This document shows positions 40,591-50,486 of a stretch of 64,000 nucleotides of DNA, piece after piece (positions within the stretch are counted from its first letter, which is position 1; each line of letters begins with the position of its first letter). The stretch lies in NCBI RefSeq assembly GCF_010747415.1, contig NZ_JAAGNZ010000001.1:3720001-3784000 (forward strand), given 5' to 3'. The notes under the pieces are model-generated. The model was not told the DNA's origin and did no database searches. It was given only the letters and a program-made list of their open reading frames with translations. The position numbers were made by a program, and so were the translations under genes. The stretch is from Spirosoma agri (GTDB lineage: Bacteria; Bacteroidota; Bacteroidia; Cytophagales; Spirosomataceae).

Positions 40591-41325
40591 ATGAATCCAT
40601 TAACTATCCTGATCGTAGAAGACGAACTTATAACCGCGATGGATCTCCGGGAAACGCTGGAAGAGGCTGGTCATACGGTTACGGCAATTGCCCGCGATTT
40701 TCAATCAGCGCTGACTGCCGTCAAAACGAATCCACCCGATCTGGCGCTGGTCGATATTCAGCTGACCGGATCACCGGTCGATGGCATTACGACCGCAAAG
40801 GAAATTCTGGCCTACCACCCGATGCCCATACTCTATCTGACGGCCAATTCGGAACCAGAAACGTTTCGGGCCGCGAAGGAAACGCTTCCGGCGGCTTATC
40901 TATTGAAACCGTTTCGCCACGACGAACTAAAACTACAGATTGAACTGGCTTACTTCAATTTCCAGTTGCACCGGCACGCTGATCTGACGGCACCGGGCCA
41001 CCTGTTTTTGCCCATCGACAAGGGCTACGAAAAAGTAAACCTGGCGGATGTTCTATTTCTGAAAGCCGATGGGTCTTACGTAAAAGTCTACATGAGTGGC
41101 CGGGAGCATCCGTATCACATCAGCACGAACCTGAGCCATCTGGCTCACTATTTTCTACAGCCTAATTTCTACCGCCTGTCGCGGTCATTACTGATCAACC
41201 TCGATCACCTGGAGCGCCTGGAAAGTAACCATCTCTTCCTGGTAGACCATAAAACGCCAATTCAGATTCCCACCGCGAGCCGGAAGGAATTGATGAAAAA
41301 ACTCACGGTAGTCCGGACAAAATAA
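40591..41325 (+). CDS. LytTR-family response regulator
   Basis: This 244-residue regulator has a receiver domain (residues 1-120) with acidic pocket VEDE near 9-12, phospho-acceptor Asp55 in ALVDIQL and a KPF switch Lys near 107, then a LytTR DNA-binding domain (about 135-240) with YEKVNLADVLFLKADGSYVKVY and FYRLSRSLLINLDHL. It follows its kinase directly, so they form a two-component system; targets are unknown. Confidence 0.93.
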   Translation: MNPLTILIVEDELITAMDLRETLEEAGHTVTAIARDFQSALTAVKTNPPDLALVDIQLTGSPVDGITTAKEILAYHPMPILYLTANSEPETFRAAKETLPAAYLLKPFRHDELKLQIELAYFNFQLHRHADLTAPGHLFLPIDKGYEKVNLADVLFLKADGSYVKVYMSGREHPYHISTNLSHLAHYFLQPNFYRLSRSLLINLDHLERLESNHLFLVDHKTPIQIPTASRKELMKKLTVVRTK

Positions 41326-41456
41326 GGACACTTAGCGGCTATTGAGAGGTCGGTAAACCCTAGTACCAGAGACTGATTTTTCTCTATTTCTTAACACAAA
41401 GCAGGTCATTCGTATTGAAAGATTGTGTTGTTTTACTTCTCTTTCGGCAAAAAAAG

Positions 41457-42194
41457 ATGCACCCAATTGAATTAGTGGTTTTTGATATGGCCGGCACAAC
41501 CGTGACCGACCACCATGAGGTAGAGCGATGTTTTGCGCAGGCTGCCGCCCAAACGGGTCTGTTTGCTTCGGGCGAACGGATTCTGGCTATGCAGGGATTG
41601 TCGAAACGATATGTGTTCAGCACCCTCTGGAAAGAACAGCTCGGTGAGGTGCATCCCGATGTGCCCAGCCATGTCGATGTATCGTATGCCGCCTTCCAGG
41701 GTATCCTGGAAAACCATTACCGGGTCAATGGCGCAACGCCCACCGATGGCTGCCTGGACACGTTTGCGGACCTGCGCGACCGGGGCATTGCCATTGCCTT
41801 GACAACGGGCTTTTACCGGGTCGTGACGGATATTATTCTGGAAAAACTCGGCTGGCTTGACGGGCTCAACAACCAGCGGATCGGCAACGCTGGCACCATC
41901 ATTCAGCTATCGATTGCCAGCGATGAAGTAGAACACGGTCGGCCTTATCCGTTTATGATTGAACGGGCCATGCAGTTGCTCGGTGTCAGCGATCCAAAAG
42001 CGGTCGTCAACATCGGCGACACGCCCTCCGATTTGCAGTCAGGACTCGCAGCGGGCGTTGCGCTAAATCTGGGCATTACCAATGGCACGCACTCGCGCGA
42101 GCAACTGGAAACCTACCCGCACGATCGGCTGATTGGTTCGCTTCGTGACCTACCGGCTCTGCTGGACTCTCGTCAAGTATCCGTAAACAGTTGA
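41457..42194 (+). CDS. Phosphonatase-like HAD hydrolase
   Basis: I chose the ATG at 41457 (MHPIELVVFDMAGTT), the usual start before HAD motif I; the frame is open 14 codons upstream. The 245-residue product has motif I DMAGTT (nucleophile Asp in FDMAGT), motif II LTTGF, and motif IV GDTPSD. It lacks the cap Lys environment expected of true PhnX, so it belongs to the phosphonatase-like clade. Together with the FAD oxidase downstream it probably releases phosphate from phosphonoacetaldehyde or a related compound. Confidence 0.85.
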   Translation: MHPIELVVFDMAGTTVTDHHEVERCFAQAAAQTGLFASGERILAMQGLSKRYVFSTLWKEQLGEVHPDVPSHVDVSYAAFQGILENHYRVNGATPTDGCLDTFADLRDRGIAIALTTGFYRVVTDIILEKLGWLDGLNNQRIGNAGTIIQLSIASDEVEHGRPYPFMIERAMQLLGVSDPKAVVNIGDTPSDLQSGLAAGVALNLGITNGTHSREQLETYPHDRLIGSLRDLPALLDSRQVSVNS

Positions 42195-42287
42195 TTTCAG
42201 AGTTGGCCAGCGTGTTCGCAAGCCAACCTTAAAACGAATCCTTACGCTACCATTTCCTACTAATCAATTCCCGTTTTTCTTTCCCGT

Positions 42288-43439
42288 ATGGCAACTTACG
42301 ATCTGATCGTCATCGGCGCGGGCGCGCTGGGCACGTTTCATGCTTATCACGCGGCTAAGGCCGGTCAGCGGGTGCTTCTACTCGAAAAAGACCAGTATCC
42401 CGTCGGCGCTACCGTACGCAATTTCGGTCAGGTGGTGCCCTCTGGACTGGCTGGACCCTGGTTCGATTACGGTCGGCGAAGTCTGGAAATTTATCGGGAT
42501 ATTCAACAACAAACGGACCTGACGGTACGGGCAAACGGTACTGTTTATATTGCATCAGATACCGATGAGTGGACCCTTGCCAACGAACTCCACGACCAGT
42601 ATACGCGTATCGGTTATCCCAGCGAGTTACTGTCGAAGGCCCAGTGTCTGACGAAATACCCGACGCTACAACCTGATTATGTAGTCGGTGGTTTGTATTT
42701 CCCCGACGAATTGAGTGTGGAGCCGGAGCAGATGGTGCATCGACTGATCGCGTTCATTCAGCAAAAGTATGGTGTAGAGTACCGTCCTGGTTCCGCTGTG
42801 ATCGATTGTCAGTCCAACTACAGTGGTGCTATCGTCTCGCTGGCGAATCGGCAGCGGTTCCAGGCTGGCCGTGTCATTATCTGTAGTGGTCACGAAGTAC
42901 GGTTACTATTTCCCGACGTGCTGGCCGATGCAAATCTTATCGTCAGTAAGTTACAAATGCTTCTGGTTGAGCCGGTTGCAGGCGTAAATCTACCCGGCAA
43001 CATACTAACGGGTCTCACTATACGTCGATATGAATCGTTTCAGGGCTGCCCATCGTATGCCTCTATCACCAAACCCGAACGGCTGGCCGAACTGCAAAAA
43101 TGGGGCATACACATCCTGTTCAAACAGGCAGCTGATGGTTCGTTCATCGTTGGTGATTCCCATGAATACGCGGATGCTGCCAGAGCCGACGATCTAGGTT
43201 ATCATACCCAAGATTATATCAATGAGTTGATGCTGAACGAAGCCCGGCGCATTGTCACGTTTCCATTGCTGGTCAAAAAAACGTGGGCTGGTTTTTACAG
43301 TCAGACGAAAGCGGAGATTTTCGAACACGACATAGACGAGAACATTCGTATTGTAACGGGTATTGGTGGTAAAGGTATGAGTTCGGGGGCCGGTTATGCC
43401 GAAGCCAGCATCCGCCAATGGTTAGGCGTAACGGCGTAG
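42288..43439 (+). CDS. FAD-dependent amine oxidase, phosphonate-associated (TIGR03364-like)
   Basis: This 383-residue protein starts with a Rossmann dinucleotide motif (VIGAGALGTFHAYHAAKAG) and LLLEKD, then GATVRNFGQVVPSG, the DAAO-family FAD contact. The C-terminal GIGGKGMSSGAGYAE closes the FAD site. The protein belongs to the glycine/sarcosine/DAAO superfamily, in the subgroup found beside phosphonatase-like hydrolases. From what I recall, members oxidise aminoethylphosphonate derivatives to phosphonoacetaldehyde. The hydrolase gene 93 bases upstream on the same strand supports such a pathway; the substrate is inferred. Confidence 0.85.
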   Translation: MATYDLIVIGAGALGTFHAYHAAKAGQRVLLLEKDQYPVGATVRNFGQVVPSGLAGPWFDYGRRSLEIYRDIQQQTDLTVRANGTVYIASDTDEWTLANELHDQYTRIGYPSELLSKAQCLTKYPTLQPDYVVGGLYFPDELSVEPEQMVHRLIAFIQQKYGVEYRPGSAVIDCQSNYSGAIVSLANRQRFQAGRVIICSGHEVRLLFPDVLADANLIVSKLQMLLVEPVAGVNLPGNILTGLTIRRYESFQGCPSYASITKPERLAELQKWGIHILFKQAADGSFIVGDSHEYADAARADDLGYHTQDYINELMLNEARRIVTFPLLVKKTWAGFYSQTKAEIFEHDIDENIRIVTGIGGKGMSSGAGYAEASIRQWLGVTA

Positions 43440-43906
43440 TACTGTACTGGTCCATTTCGACAGATTAATCGTTTGCCTGTATTGGCAGTTGCACGGTACC
43501 GTTAAAACGATAGTTAGCTACTTATTTTTTCTGGCTATATCCGTCAATACAACCGGCATTAGTAACGTCGGTAGTAAGTAGCGGAGTCGATCTTCAATAC
43601 TCTATAGATTCCGAAAGGCCGCCAATTTATTCACTGGCGGCCTTTTTCCATATCGACTGAACAGGTAACTGCTTGTTTCCCGAACGCTGGAATCAAAAGC
43701 TAGTACTGATTTTTTATAGATAATCACCACGTTGCCCAGTCCGAAACCTGCTTATTGCCTTACTTCGTTGCTCGCTAATAAAACAATTAGCGATTTATTT
43801 GTTATAGTACAATAATGTGAATTAATTAAACATAGCGATGACGGATTATAGCTTTCTATCCGCTACAGGCCGTTATCTACGACGTTTCGTATAACTTCTA
43901 TCGATC
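43440..43906. other. Intergenic region with a terminator
   Basis: No gene is supported. A good terminator lies at 43614-43647; the rest, about 250 bases up to the small gene at 43907, is AT-rich and probably holds its promoter. Confidence 0.5.
43614..43647 (+). terminator. Intrinsic terminator after the FAD oxidase
   Basis: AAAGGCCGCCA (43614-43624) pairs with TGGCGGCCTTT (43635-43645), followed by TT. It ends the two-gene phosphonate unit. Confidence 0.8.
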
Positions 43907-44107
43907 ATGACTAATCATGCCGAGCGGTCAACTCACGAGATTGACCCGAACCTAGACCCTACTGCACTCGTTGAGAAGCACCTCAACGAATGGCTCCAAC
44001 TGCTGGACCACTTACGGGATAACCATGCGCCAACAGATCAGTTGCGGTACTGCCGCAATCAGGTCACACGATTACAACTCGACCTTTTCAAACTTCGAGA
44101 TGTATAG
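43907..44107 (+). CDS. Small hypothetical helical protein
   Basis: The 66-residue product is acidic at the start and then helical (ALVEKHLNEWLQLLDHLRDN, LRYCRNQVTRLQLDLFKL). No family is recognised. It is convergent with the gene ending at 44127 across a strong inverted repeat. Confidence 0.5.
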   Translation: MTNHAERSTHEIDPNLDPTALVEKHLNEWLQLLDHLRDNHAPTDQLRYCRNQVTRLQLDLFKLRDV

Positions 44108-44114
44108 ATCAGCC

Positions 44115-44162
44115 GAACCGATCTTCTCAAAGTCCGTTAATCAACGTTGAGAAGATCGGTTC
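44115..44162. terminator. Inverted repeat between convergent genes
   Basis: GAACCGATCTTCTCAA (44115-44130) and TTGAGAAGATCGGTTC (44147-44162) pair perfectly over 16 bp with a 16-base loop. The right arm lies in the last codons of the minus-strand gene and the left arm just after its stop. Probably a terminator or 3' end stabiliser serving both genes. Confidence 0.65.
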
Positions 44163-44453
44163 CTGAATAATGCCTGGTTCTTGTCGTTGCTGCTCTTGCT
44201 GGCGCAATGTTTGTGCAATGGAAATCAGGTGGTTACCCAGTCGCCCCTGCTCTTCAACGCCTAGCTTATCATACTGGTGTTTCTGGACGGGCTCCCAGTC
44301 AAAGAGTTCTGTTTTGGCATCATATATTCCAATGGGCTCTTTGTCCTGGTCGATAAATACCTGCTTTAACATTGCAGCGGCTTCTGCCTGAGTAGCACAG
44401 GAAATTTGGTGGTACTGTTCAGAAGAAATAAAAACTACCGAAAATCGCTCCAT
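44127..44453 (-). CDS. Hypothetical protein
   Basis: I chose the ATG at 44451-44453 (MERFSVVFISSEQYHQ); the frame is open 33 codons upstream. The 108-residue product starts with a beta strand, has a helical middle with CATQAEAAAMLKQVF and a C-terminal helix rich in Gln (LRQQEQQRQE). A similar layout is seen in small Spirosoma hypothetical proteins (recalled). Function unknown. Confidence 0.6.
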   Translation of the reverse strand: MERFSVVFISSEQYHQISCATQAEAAAMLKQVFIDQDKEPIGIYDAKTELFDWEPVQKHQYDKLGVEEQGRLGNHLISIAQTLRQQEQQRQEPGIIQEPIFSTLINGL

Positions 44454-44908
44454 ATATAGAATAATACGTTGATTAGTTTGTATAACCGATAAACTCAAAA
44501 GAGCCATCATGGTTTTAAATTCGGATCGTGCCTTACCGCTACAGTAACGCATTCACCGACAGGTTTAGCCCTTAAATCAACCTGATTACTTCTCATTTGT
44601 GCTCAATCTGGCTGATTGAGCGCAGAAAGAAGCAGGCTGAAGGGACTCTTGGTTTAGACTTCGTTTTTTTGATTAAGTTACAGAAGAAGGCCATTGAATC
44701 ACTGGTAGGCCGATCAGGCTACCGTCAATTCAGCAGGTAGTCGAACCGTAGTATTCGGACAGGATTGACCAGGAATGAAGGTCGATCGACGGCGTGACGT
44801 CAATCCAAAACGGGTCACTGGCTGCCAGGAACTCCAGCCAGACCCATACCTACTTCGTACAGTTTGCAGCTATTTTACAGCGGTATTCTCCGGTTCTTGC
44901 CAGACCGC
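44454..44908. other. Intergenic region downstream of the response regulator
   Basis: No gene is supported in 455 bases. GCTCAATC (44601-44608) and GATTGAGC (44614-44621) form an 8-bp inverted repeat; nothing else stands out. Confidence 0.4.
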
Positions 44909-45322
44909 TTAGCTTAGTCGCCAATCCTGTACCAGCTCCCGAAATAATACGAGAAGCATATCCATGGAAGGCGGTTTGGTCAGGAACCCATTGGCCCCCA
45001 GACGCATTGCCCTCTCCTGATCGCCATGCCAGGATGATGTACTTAACACAACGACGGGCACAGTCTCATAAACAGGGTCAGCCCGGAGCTGCTTCAGCGC
45101 TTCAAAACCATTCAGCCGGGGCATATTGAGATCCAGTATGATCAAACTGGGCAGCGTATCACATTGATTCAGAGCCGGCAACAATTCTTCTCCGTCATTC
45201 AGAAGTTTAACGTCTACCGGGGGCACAAGGCGCTTGAAAGCGACCTGAAACAAATATTGGTCATCCTGATCATCATCAACAATCCAAACTCGGGGCACAT
45301 TCACGGTGGGCATGGACATCAA
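44909..45322 (-). CDS. Single-domain response regulator
   Basis: This 137-residue protein is a lone receiver domain: the acidic DDD near residues 16-18, phospho-acceptor Asp64 in IILDLNMP, a Ser/Thr in VVLSTSS, and the switch Lys in FLTKPP. It has no output domain and so works as a phosphate relay or by protein contact, like Rcp1-type partners of bacteriophytochromes and PAS kinases. It lies about 90 bases after the seven-PAS kinase, its likely source of phosphate, and ends the Kai cluster. Confidence 0.9.
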   Translation of the reverse strand: MMSMPTVNVPRVWIVDDDQDDQYLFQVAFKRLVPPVDVKLLNDGEELLPALNQCDTLPSLIILDLNMPRLNGFEALKQLRADPVYETVPVVVLSTSSWHGDQERAMRLGANGFLTKPPSMDMLLVLFRELVQDWRLS

Positions 45323-45411
45323 GCGTCGGTTCGTATAGCCTGTTTTAGCGGAAAACTAACAAACATACCAATTAATCCTGAATTCGCGGCAAAGTCTATA
45401 TAATCGGTCTG

Positions 45412-48400
45412 CTATACCGGTAAATACACCGTGAACGTTGCCCCTTCACCCGGTTGACTCGTTGCCGTAATGACCCCTCCGTGGTTCATCACCACCTTCT
45501 GGCAAATAGCTAACCCCACCCCCGTTCCCGCGTATTCGTTCTTGTTGTGCAGGCGCTGAAAGACTTGAAAAATGCGGTCTACGTACTTGTCGTCAAAGCC
45601 TATCCCATTGTCAGCTACCTCAATCCGATGGTATGTCAAGGTCTGTCGGGATGGTTTTATAGAAGGCGGCAGATCGCTGGTCGGAATCTCGCGGGCACGA
45701 ATGGTAATCTGGGGCATAATCCGATATCCTGCACGATCTTTTTGGCTAAATTTAAGCGCATTGGCCAGTAAATTCTGAAATAGCTGTCCCAATTGTAGCG
45801 CGTCACCCTGAACAGTGGGCAAAGGTGCTATCCGGATCTGCGCGTTGGTTTCCTCAACGGTGACCGCCAGATTTTCCAGCGCATAATCAACTACATGGCG
45901 CAACGGCACCGGAACGGCCTGTGCCTGCCGGGTCGAAATACGGGAAAACGCCAGCAAATCCCGAATCAGCATCGACATTCGCGACCCTGCTGATTCCATC
46001 CGGTGTAGTAAATCATTCCCCGAATTGCCCAACACCTCAGCATATTGCTCCCGTAAGAGGCTGCTGAACTGCTGCACTTTTCGGAGGGGTTCCTGCAAGT
46101 CGTGCGAGGCAATGTAGGCGAACTGTTCCAGATTCTGATTCGACCGGGTTAAGAGTTGGTTAGATTCCGCCAGGCCGGTGTTGGACTTGGCCAGCTCTTC
46201 ATTCGCTTCGGCCAGTTCTTCGTTCGTAGCGGCCAGCTCTTCATTGGTAGCCGCTAATTCTTCGTTCGTCGCTTCCAGTTCTTCGGTGCGCTCCTGCACA
46301 AGCCTTTCCAGCGCAATCTGTATTTTCCGCTGTTCAGTTATATCCTGTACCGTACCGATAATTTTAACGGCCTCGCCCTCTTCGTTGAAAAACGCTTTAC
46401 CCTGCGCGTGTAAGATGCGCTCCCGACTTGTCGAGGTAGCATTTACGGTATATTCTACATCAAAGGCTCCCTCTTTCCCCTGCGTCACTGCTTTTGTAAT
46501 GTAGTCTCGGATGATCACCCGATCGGCTTTCCGGATAGGTCTGAGCCCCTTCCGAAGTGTTATGGCTTCTTCTTTTTCCAGACCAAGCCAATACTTTAAT
46601 CGGTCGGAATAGAGCAGGTTGCCGGTTTTCAGGTCGATCTGCAACGTACCCAGTTCCGCCAGTTCGATGGCTCCGCGCAGGGATGATTCAGCTTCTTCTA
46701 CTTTCTGCCGGGCCACCACCTGATCGGTCACTTCCGTGGCGGTAATCATGATCCCGTAGCGCTCACCCGCTGTGTTGTAAAGGGCTTTGTAGGTATAGTT
46801 GTAATAGCCAGTATAGGGTCGCCCAAATTTTATAAGATCGATTTTTTCTTCGGGTTGGTAAAAGGTCTCCCCGGTACTGAATACATGCCGAAGGCGATCC
46901 AGCAAGAGAGTCGACTTTAACTCGGGTACCGCGTCTATGATAGGCATACCGATAATTGATCGGTCACGGCCCAGCATTGCCTGCATTTTTTCATTTACCG
47001 TCCGAATAATCATATCCGCACCCAGGCAGACAACTTTAGCAACGGGCGAAGTTTCGACAATATCCCTGGAGAACAGCTCACTCTCTTCCAGTTCCTGCCT
47101 TGCCTTTACCGCTTCGGTCACGTTGACCGCCATATCCATGATCGCATATACCTCACCGGCGGCATTGCACAGGGGTTTGTATGTATAATCGAAGTAGTAG
47201 GTACCCAGCACACCATTTACGACCAGATCGGCCCGCATGCCCTGAGCCGTGTAGGTCTTTCCCGTTGTGTAGACGTCGTCCAGAATAGCCAGGAAAGGCT
47301 GTCCTTCCAGTTCGGGAATAGCCTCTGCCAGTGGCTTACCAAGCACGGCATTGCCTTTTCCCCACATTTCGATCATGGGTTCATTCGCTACCTCGATGGT
47401 CAAATCGCGACCCACAAACAAACAGGTGGCTACCGGCGCTTCTTCGATCAATGAGCGGAACTTAGCTTCGCTGTCCTGTAAGGCACTACGTCCGGATACC
47501 AGTTCGTCAATGTCCATGCAAAAACCAGCGTAGCCAGCGTAACTACCGTCTTCCCGGTAATAAGGATCACCGGCGGCCCGGCACCACATGGCGCTACCGT
47601 CCCGTTTGATTAGCCGGAACATGACATCGTAATGAGCACGGGCGGCTACCGCGTTCTGAAAGATTTGCGCACTTATCAGCCGGTCTTCCTCCACAATGGC
47701 GTTGTCCCAGCCAGCACCCAGGAGCGATTCGTACGGCAATCCGCTCCAGTCGACCAGCGTTTTGTTCAGATAGGTCAGGCTACCCGCTTCATCCGACAAC
47801 CACAGACCCGTGGGTGAACTGTTTGTCACGTTTCTGAACAGAGCTCCGCTTGTTGCTACTAGTTGCTGATTGTCAATTTCGGCGCTTATATCGCGTACTG
47901 TTTCCAGGATCCGCCCTTGCTTATCGACACTGCCCGTTATCCGGGTTAAATTAACGTCCGCCCATCGGATCGTGCCGTCTTTATGGATGTAGCGTTTGAC
48001 AAGGTTAACGAACTGGCGCTTGCCGGCAACCAGCTCCCTAATCGGTTCGTCGTGCTGGGGTCGATCGTCGGGGTGCGTGAGTGCCCGATCAGTGGTCGCG
48101 TACAGCTCTTCTTCCGTGTAGCCCAGTAGCTCGGTAAAGGCCGAGTTGACGGTGATAAACTGCCCATTGAGTTCGGTAAAGCCCATACCGACAGATGCAT
48201 TGGTAAAGGCCGCAACCAGCAACGCTTCGGCTTCCCGCTGCAAATGTTCAGCCGTTGTATCATAGACGGTACCTGTAAGCAGATAGGGATTACCCGACTT
48301 ATCGTAGAGGTAGTTACCCCTGGCCCGCATCCAGTGAATCGTATCGTCATACCATACGATTCGGACTTCGTAGTCCAGCCTCCCCGTTTGAACCGCCACG

Positions 48401-49044
48401 TTGAAGGCATTGGCACGAATCAACAGGTCGTCGGGATGAATGCGATCGAGAAAATCCTGATATGCCAATGCGTGGCTCTCCAGCCCCGTCATCACCCGCG
48501 CAAAACCCAATGAATAATCGAGTCGGTCGTCGGGGATTGAATACCGGAAGTAGCCTGCGTTTGCGTTATCCAGCGCCACCTCGGCCATCTTCTCCGACAT
48601 CAGCGTTTCGTTTCGATCCCGACTGGTCTGGGCCCAACCGGTCGGGGTACGATCCTGCACAGTACCCAAGAACCGATCAGGTTGTCCATCGCGATCGAAA
48701 TGCGCACTGCCTTTGCTGTAAAGCCAGCGTACCTGACCGGTTTCGGGATTGATCGTTCGGAACGCTATCTCGTATGAACCGCCCATCGGAGCGGTCAACG
48801 CCAGTTCTACGGCCTGGCGAACTTTTTGACGTTCATCAAGGTGAATATACGTCAGTAGCTGCTCGAAGGAAATGATCCCATCCGGCAGACCACCGAACAG
48901 CACTCGGCTACAATCGTCCAGGTAAACCAGTTTATGGATGGGATTCATTTCCCATATACCAATACCGGCAGCCTGGATGGCCGTGGTTACCCGTTCTAAA
49001 CGTGCGGCATTGATCTTGTCAACCGGTGAATCTGGATCAGTCAT
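45412..49044 (-). CDS. Seven-PAS sensor histidine kinase
   Basis: This 1210-residue soluble kinase has seven PAS domains in tandem (about residues 15-135, 150-270, 275-395, 400-520, 530-650, 660-785 and 790-910), each with its PAC end such as GTVQDRT or GTVQDITE. A coiled coil follows, built on exact TNEELAA repeats (about 915-970), then HisKA with YIASHDLQEPLRK (phospho-acceptor His) and a HATPase domain ending YLPV, with DNGIGFD and GTGVGLAIC. No membrane segment is seen. The final 250 residues closely match the smaller kinase upstream, so the two are paralogues. It lies between that kinase and the lone receiver. Confidence 0.93.
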   Translation of the reverse strand: MTDPDSPVDKINAARLERVTTAIQAAGIGIWEMNPIHKLVYLDDCSRVLFGGLPDGIISFEQLLTYIHLDERQKVRQAVELALTAPMGGSYEIAFRTINPETGQVRWLYSKGSAHFDRDGQPDRFLGTVQDRTPTGWAQTSRDRNETLMSEKMAEVALDNANAGYFRYSIPDDRLDYSLGFARVMTGLESHALAYQDFLDRIHPDDLLIRANAFNVAVQTGRLDYEVRIVWYDDTIHWMRARGNYLYDKSGNPYLLTGTVYDTTAEHLQREAEALLVAAFTNASVGMGFTELNGQFITVNSAFTELLGYTEEELYATTDRALTHPDDRPQHDEPIRELVAGKRQFVNLVKRYIHKDGTIRWADVNLTRITGSVDKQGRILETVRDISAEIDNQQLVATSGALFRNVTNSSPTGLWLSDEAGSLTYLNKTLVDWSGLPYESLLGAGWDNAIVEEDRLISAQIFQNAVAARAHYDVMFRLIKRDGSAMWCRAAGDPYYREDGSYAGYAGFCMDIDELVSGRSALQDSEAKFRSLIEEAPVATCLFVGRDLTIEVANEPMIEMWGKGNAVLGKPLAEAIPELEGQPFLAILDDVYTTGKTYTAQGMRADLVVNGVLGTYYFDYTYKPLCNAAGEVYAIMDMAVNVTEAVKARQELEESELFSRDIVETSPVAKVVCLGADMIIRTVNEKMQAMLGRDRSIIGMPIIDAVPELKSTLLLDRLRHVFSTGETFYQPEEKIDLIKFGRPYTGYYNYTYKALYNTAGERYGIMITATEVTDQVVARQKVEEAESSLRGAIELAELGTLQIDLKTGNLLYSDRLKYWLGLEKEEAITLRKGLRPIRKADRVIIRDYITKAVTQGKEGAFDVEYTVNATSTSRERILHAQGKAFFNEEGEAVKIIGTVQDITEQRKIQIALERLVQERTEELEATNEELAATNEELAATNEELAEANEELAKSNTGLAESNQLLTRSNQNLEQFAYIASHDLQEPLRKVQQFSSLLREQYAEVLGNSGNDLLHRMESAGSRMSMLIRDLLAFSRISTRQAQAVPVPLRHVVDYALENLAVTVEETNAQIRIAPLPTVQGDALQLGQLFQNLLANALKFSQKDRAGYRIMPQITIRAREIPTSDLPPSIKPSRQTLTYHRIEVADNGIGFDDKYVDRIFQVFQRLHNKNEYAGTGVGLAICQKVVMNHGGVITATSQPGEGATFTVYLPV

Positions 49045-49181
49045 CGTTACTGGAATTGAGCCAGCAAGTTACTAATTAATCAGAATTTGGTCGGCATCGG
49101 TCAGGGCTTACCCCGCGCCTTTTTGTGGTATGTGCCTGATCTTCTGGCCCTACCTATGTATATGGGTTTTGGAAGCAACGC

Positions 49182-50486
49182 TTAGGCAGGCAGGTAGACG
49201 CTGAATGTGGCTCCTTCACCCAGCTGGCTGGCTGCGGTTATGGCTCCGCCGTGGTTAGCCGCTACTTTCTCACAGATAGCTAACCCGATTCCAGTACCCG
49301 GATATTGATTTTTCCCGTATAAGCGCTGGAAGACCTGAAAAATCCGGTCCAGATATTTTGTTTCGAAGCCAATACCATTGTCCTGTACGTCGATCCGATG
49401 ATACGAAGCAGCCTCGTGGGTTGGCTTAACGGAACTGGGCAAGTCGCTGGCTGCCAGCAATTTCGACCCTATCCGAATGTGCGGAGAAACATCGGACCGC
49501 CGGAACTTGATCGCGTTACTGATCAGATTCTGGAAGAGCTGCCGTAACTGAGACGGATCGCCGGAAACGGTAGGCAACGGCTCCAGGTCAATAACGGCTC
49601 CCGACTCGTCGATTGCCATTTCCAGATCCGTCAGGATCGGGTCGATGAGTTGGGAAAGCGGTACCGGAAGCGTAGTTTCCGGCTGGATGGAAATGCGCGA
49701 AAAGGTTAATAAATCTTTGATCAGAATTGACATTCGGCTGGCAGCCGACTGCATCCGTTCGATGTAATCGATGCCTTCGCCCAGCTGAGCGGTGTGTTTT
49801 GTTTTCAGCAGGTCGCCGAACGCCTGTATCTTTCGGAGCGGCTCCTGCAAATCGTGACTGGCAATGTAAGCGAACTGCTGAAGGTTGTCGTTCGATCGGT
49901 TTAGCGCCTGATTACTGATCTGAAGGGCCGTATTGGCTTTTGCGAGTTGCTGGTTGTTTACTTTCAGCAGTTGCTGCGTTTCCTTCTGTGCTGTCAGATC
50001 CGTCAGAACCATACTCAGACACAACCCGCCATCCAGTTCGATCGCCGTGGCCGAAAGCTGACAGTGCACCTGCTTTTCGGCGGTGCTGCGCAGCGTAAAT
50101 TCAATCTTCCGGTTGTTGCCCCACCCGCTACTAAACAGCGAATCGAACTCACGCTTGCAGTCGGGGGCGACAAACTGATCGAACGCCAGACCAATAACTT
50201 TCGACAGGGGCAAGTCCACCATAGAGGCAAAGGTCGAGTTGCAGTACAGAATAAGCCCATCTTTATTCAGTGTTACCGCCCCTTCGTTCATGGTTTCGAT
50301 GAAGATCCGGTAGGTATAATCGGATGTCTTCAGTGTATACAGCTCATGGCCGTTAGACCCCTCAACAACCAGCGCATCGACCTGGCCCGTTCGAATGGCC
50401 TGTATCGTTTCCGTAGCTTCGTCGAGTTGCCAACGCAGCCGTTCATTTTCGGCGAGCAGTTCCTCATATGTTTTACCCCCGTTCAT
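49182..50486 (-). CDS. PAS sensor histidine kinase linked to KaiB/KaiC
   Basis: This 434-residue soluble kinase starts with a short coiled coil (MNGGKTYEELLAENERLR), has one PAS domain (about residues 60-175; GAVTLNKDGLILYCNS), a second coiled coil, HisKA with YIASHDLQEPLRK and a HATPase domain with DNGIGFE and GTGIGLAIC. It overlaps the second kaiB by four bases (ATGA), so the two are made together. It lacks the KaiB-like sensor domain of cyanobacterial SasA, so if it reads KaiC state it must use its PAS domain or the adjacent KaiB. Confidence 0.92.
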   Translation of the reverse strand: MNGGKTYEELLAENERLRWQLDEATETIQAIRTGQVDALVVEGSNGHELYTLKTSDYTYRIFIETMNEGAVTLNKDGLILYCNSTFASMVDLPLSKVIGLAFDQFVAPDCKREFDSLFSSGWGNNRKIEFTLRSTAEKQVHCQLSATAIELDGGLCLSMVLTDLTAQKETQQLLKVNNQQLAKANTALQISNQALNRSNDNLQQFAYIASHDLQEPLRKIQAFGDLLKTKHTAQLGEGIDYIERMQSAASRMSILIKDLLTFSRISIQPETTLPVPLSQLIDPILTDLEMAIDESGAVIDLEPLPTVSGDPSQLRQLFQNLISNAIKFRRSDVSPHIRIGSKLLAASDLPSSVKPTHEAASYHRIDVQDNGIGFETKYLDRIFQVFQRLYGKNQYPGTGIGLAICEKVAANHGGAITAASQLGEGATFSVYLPA

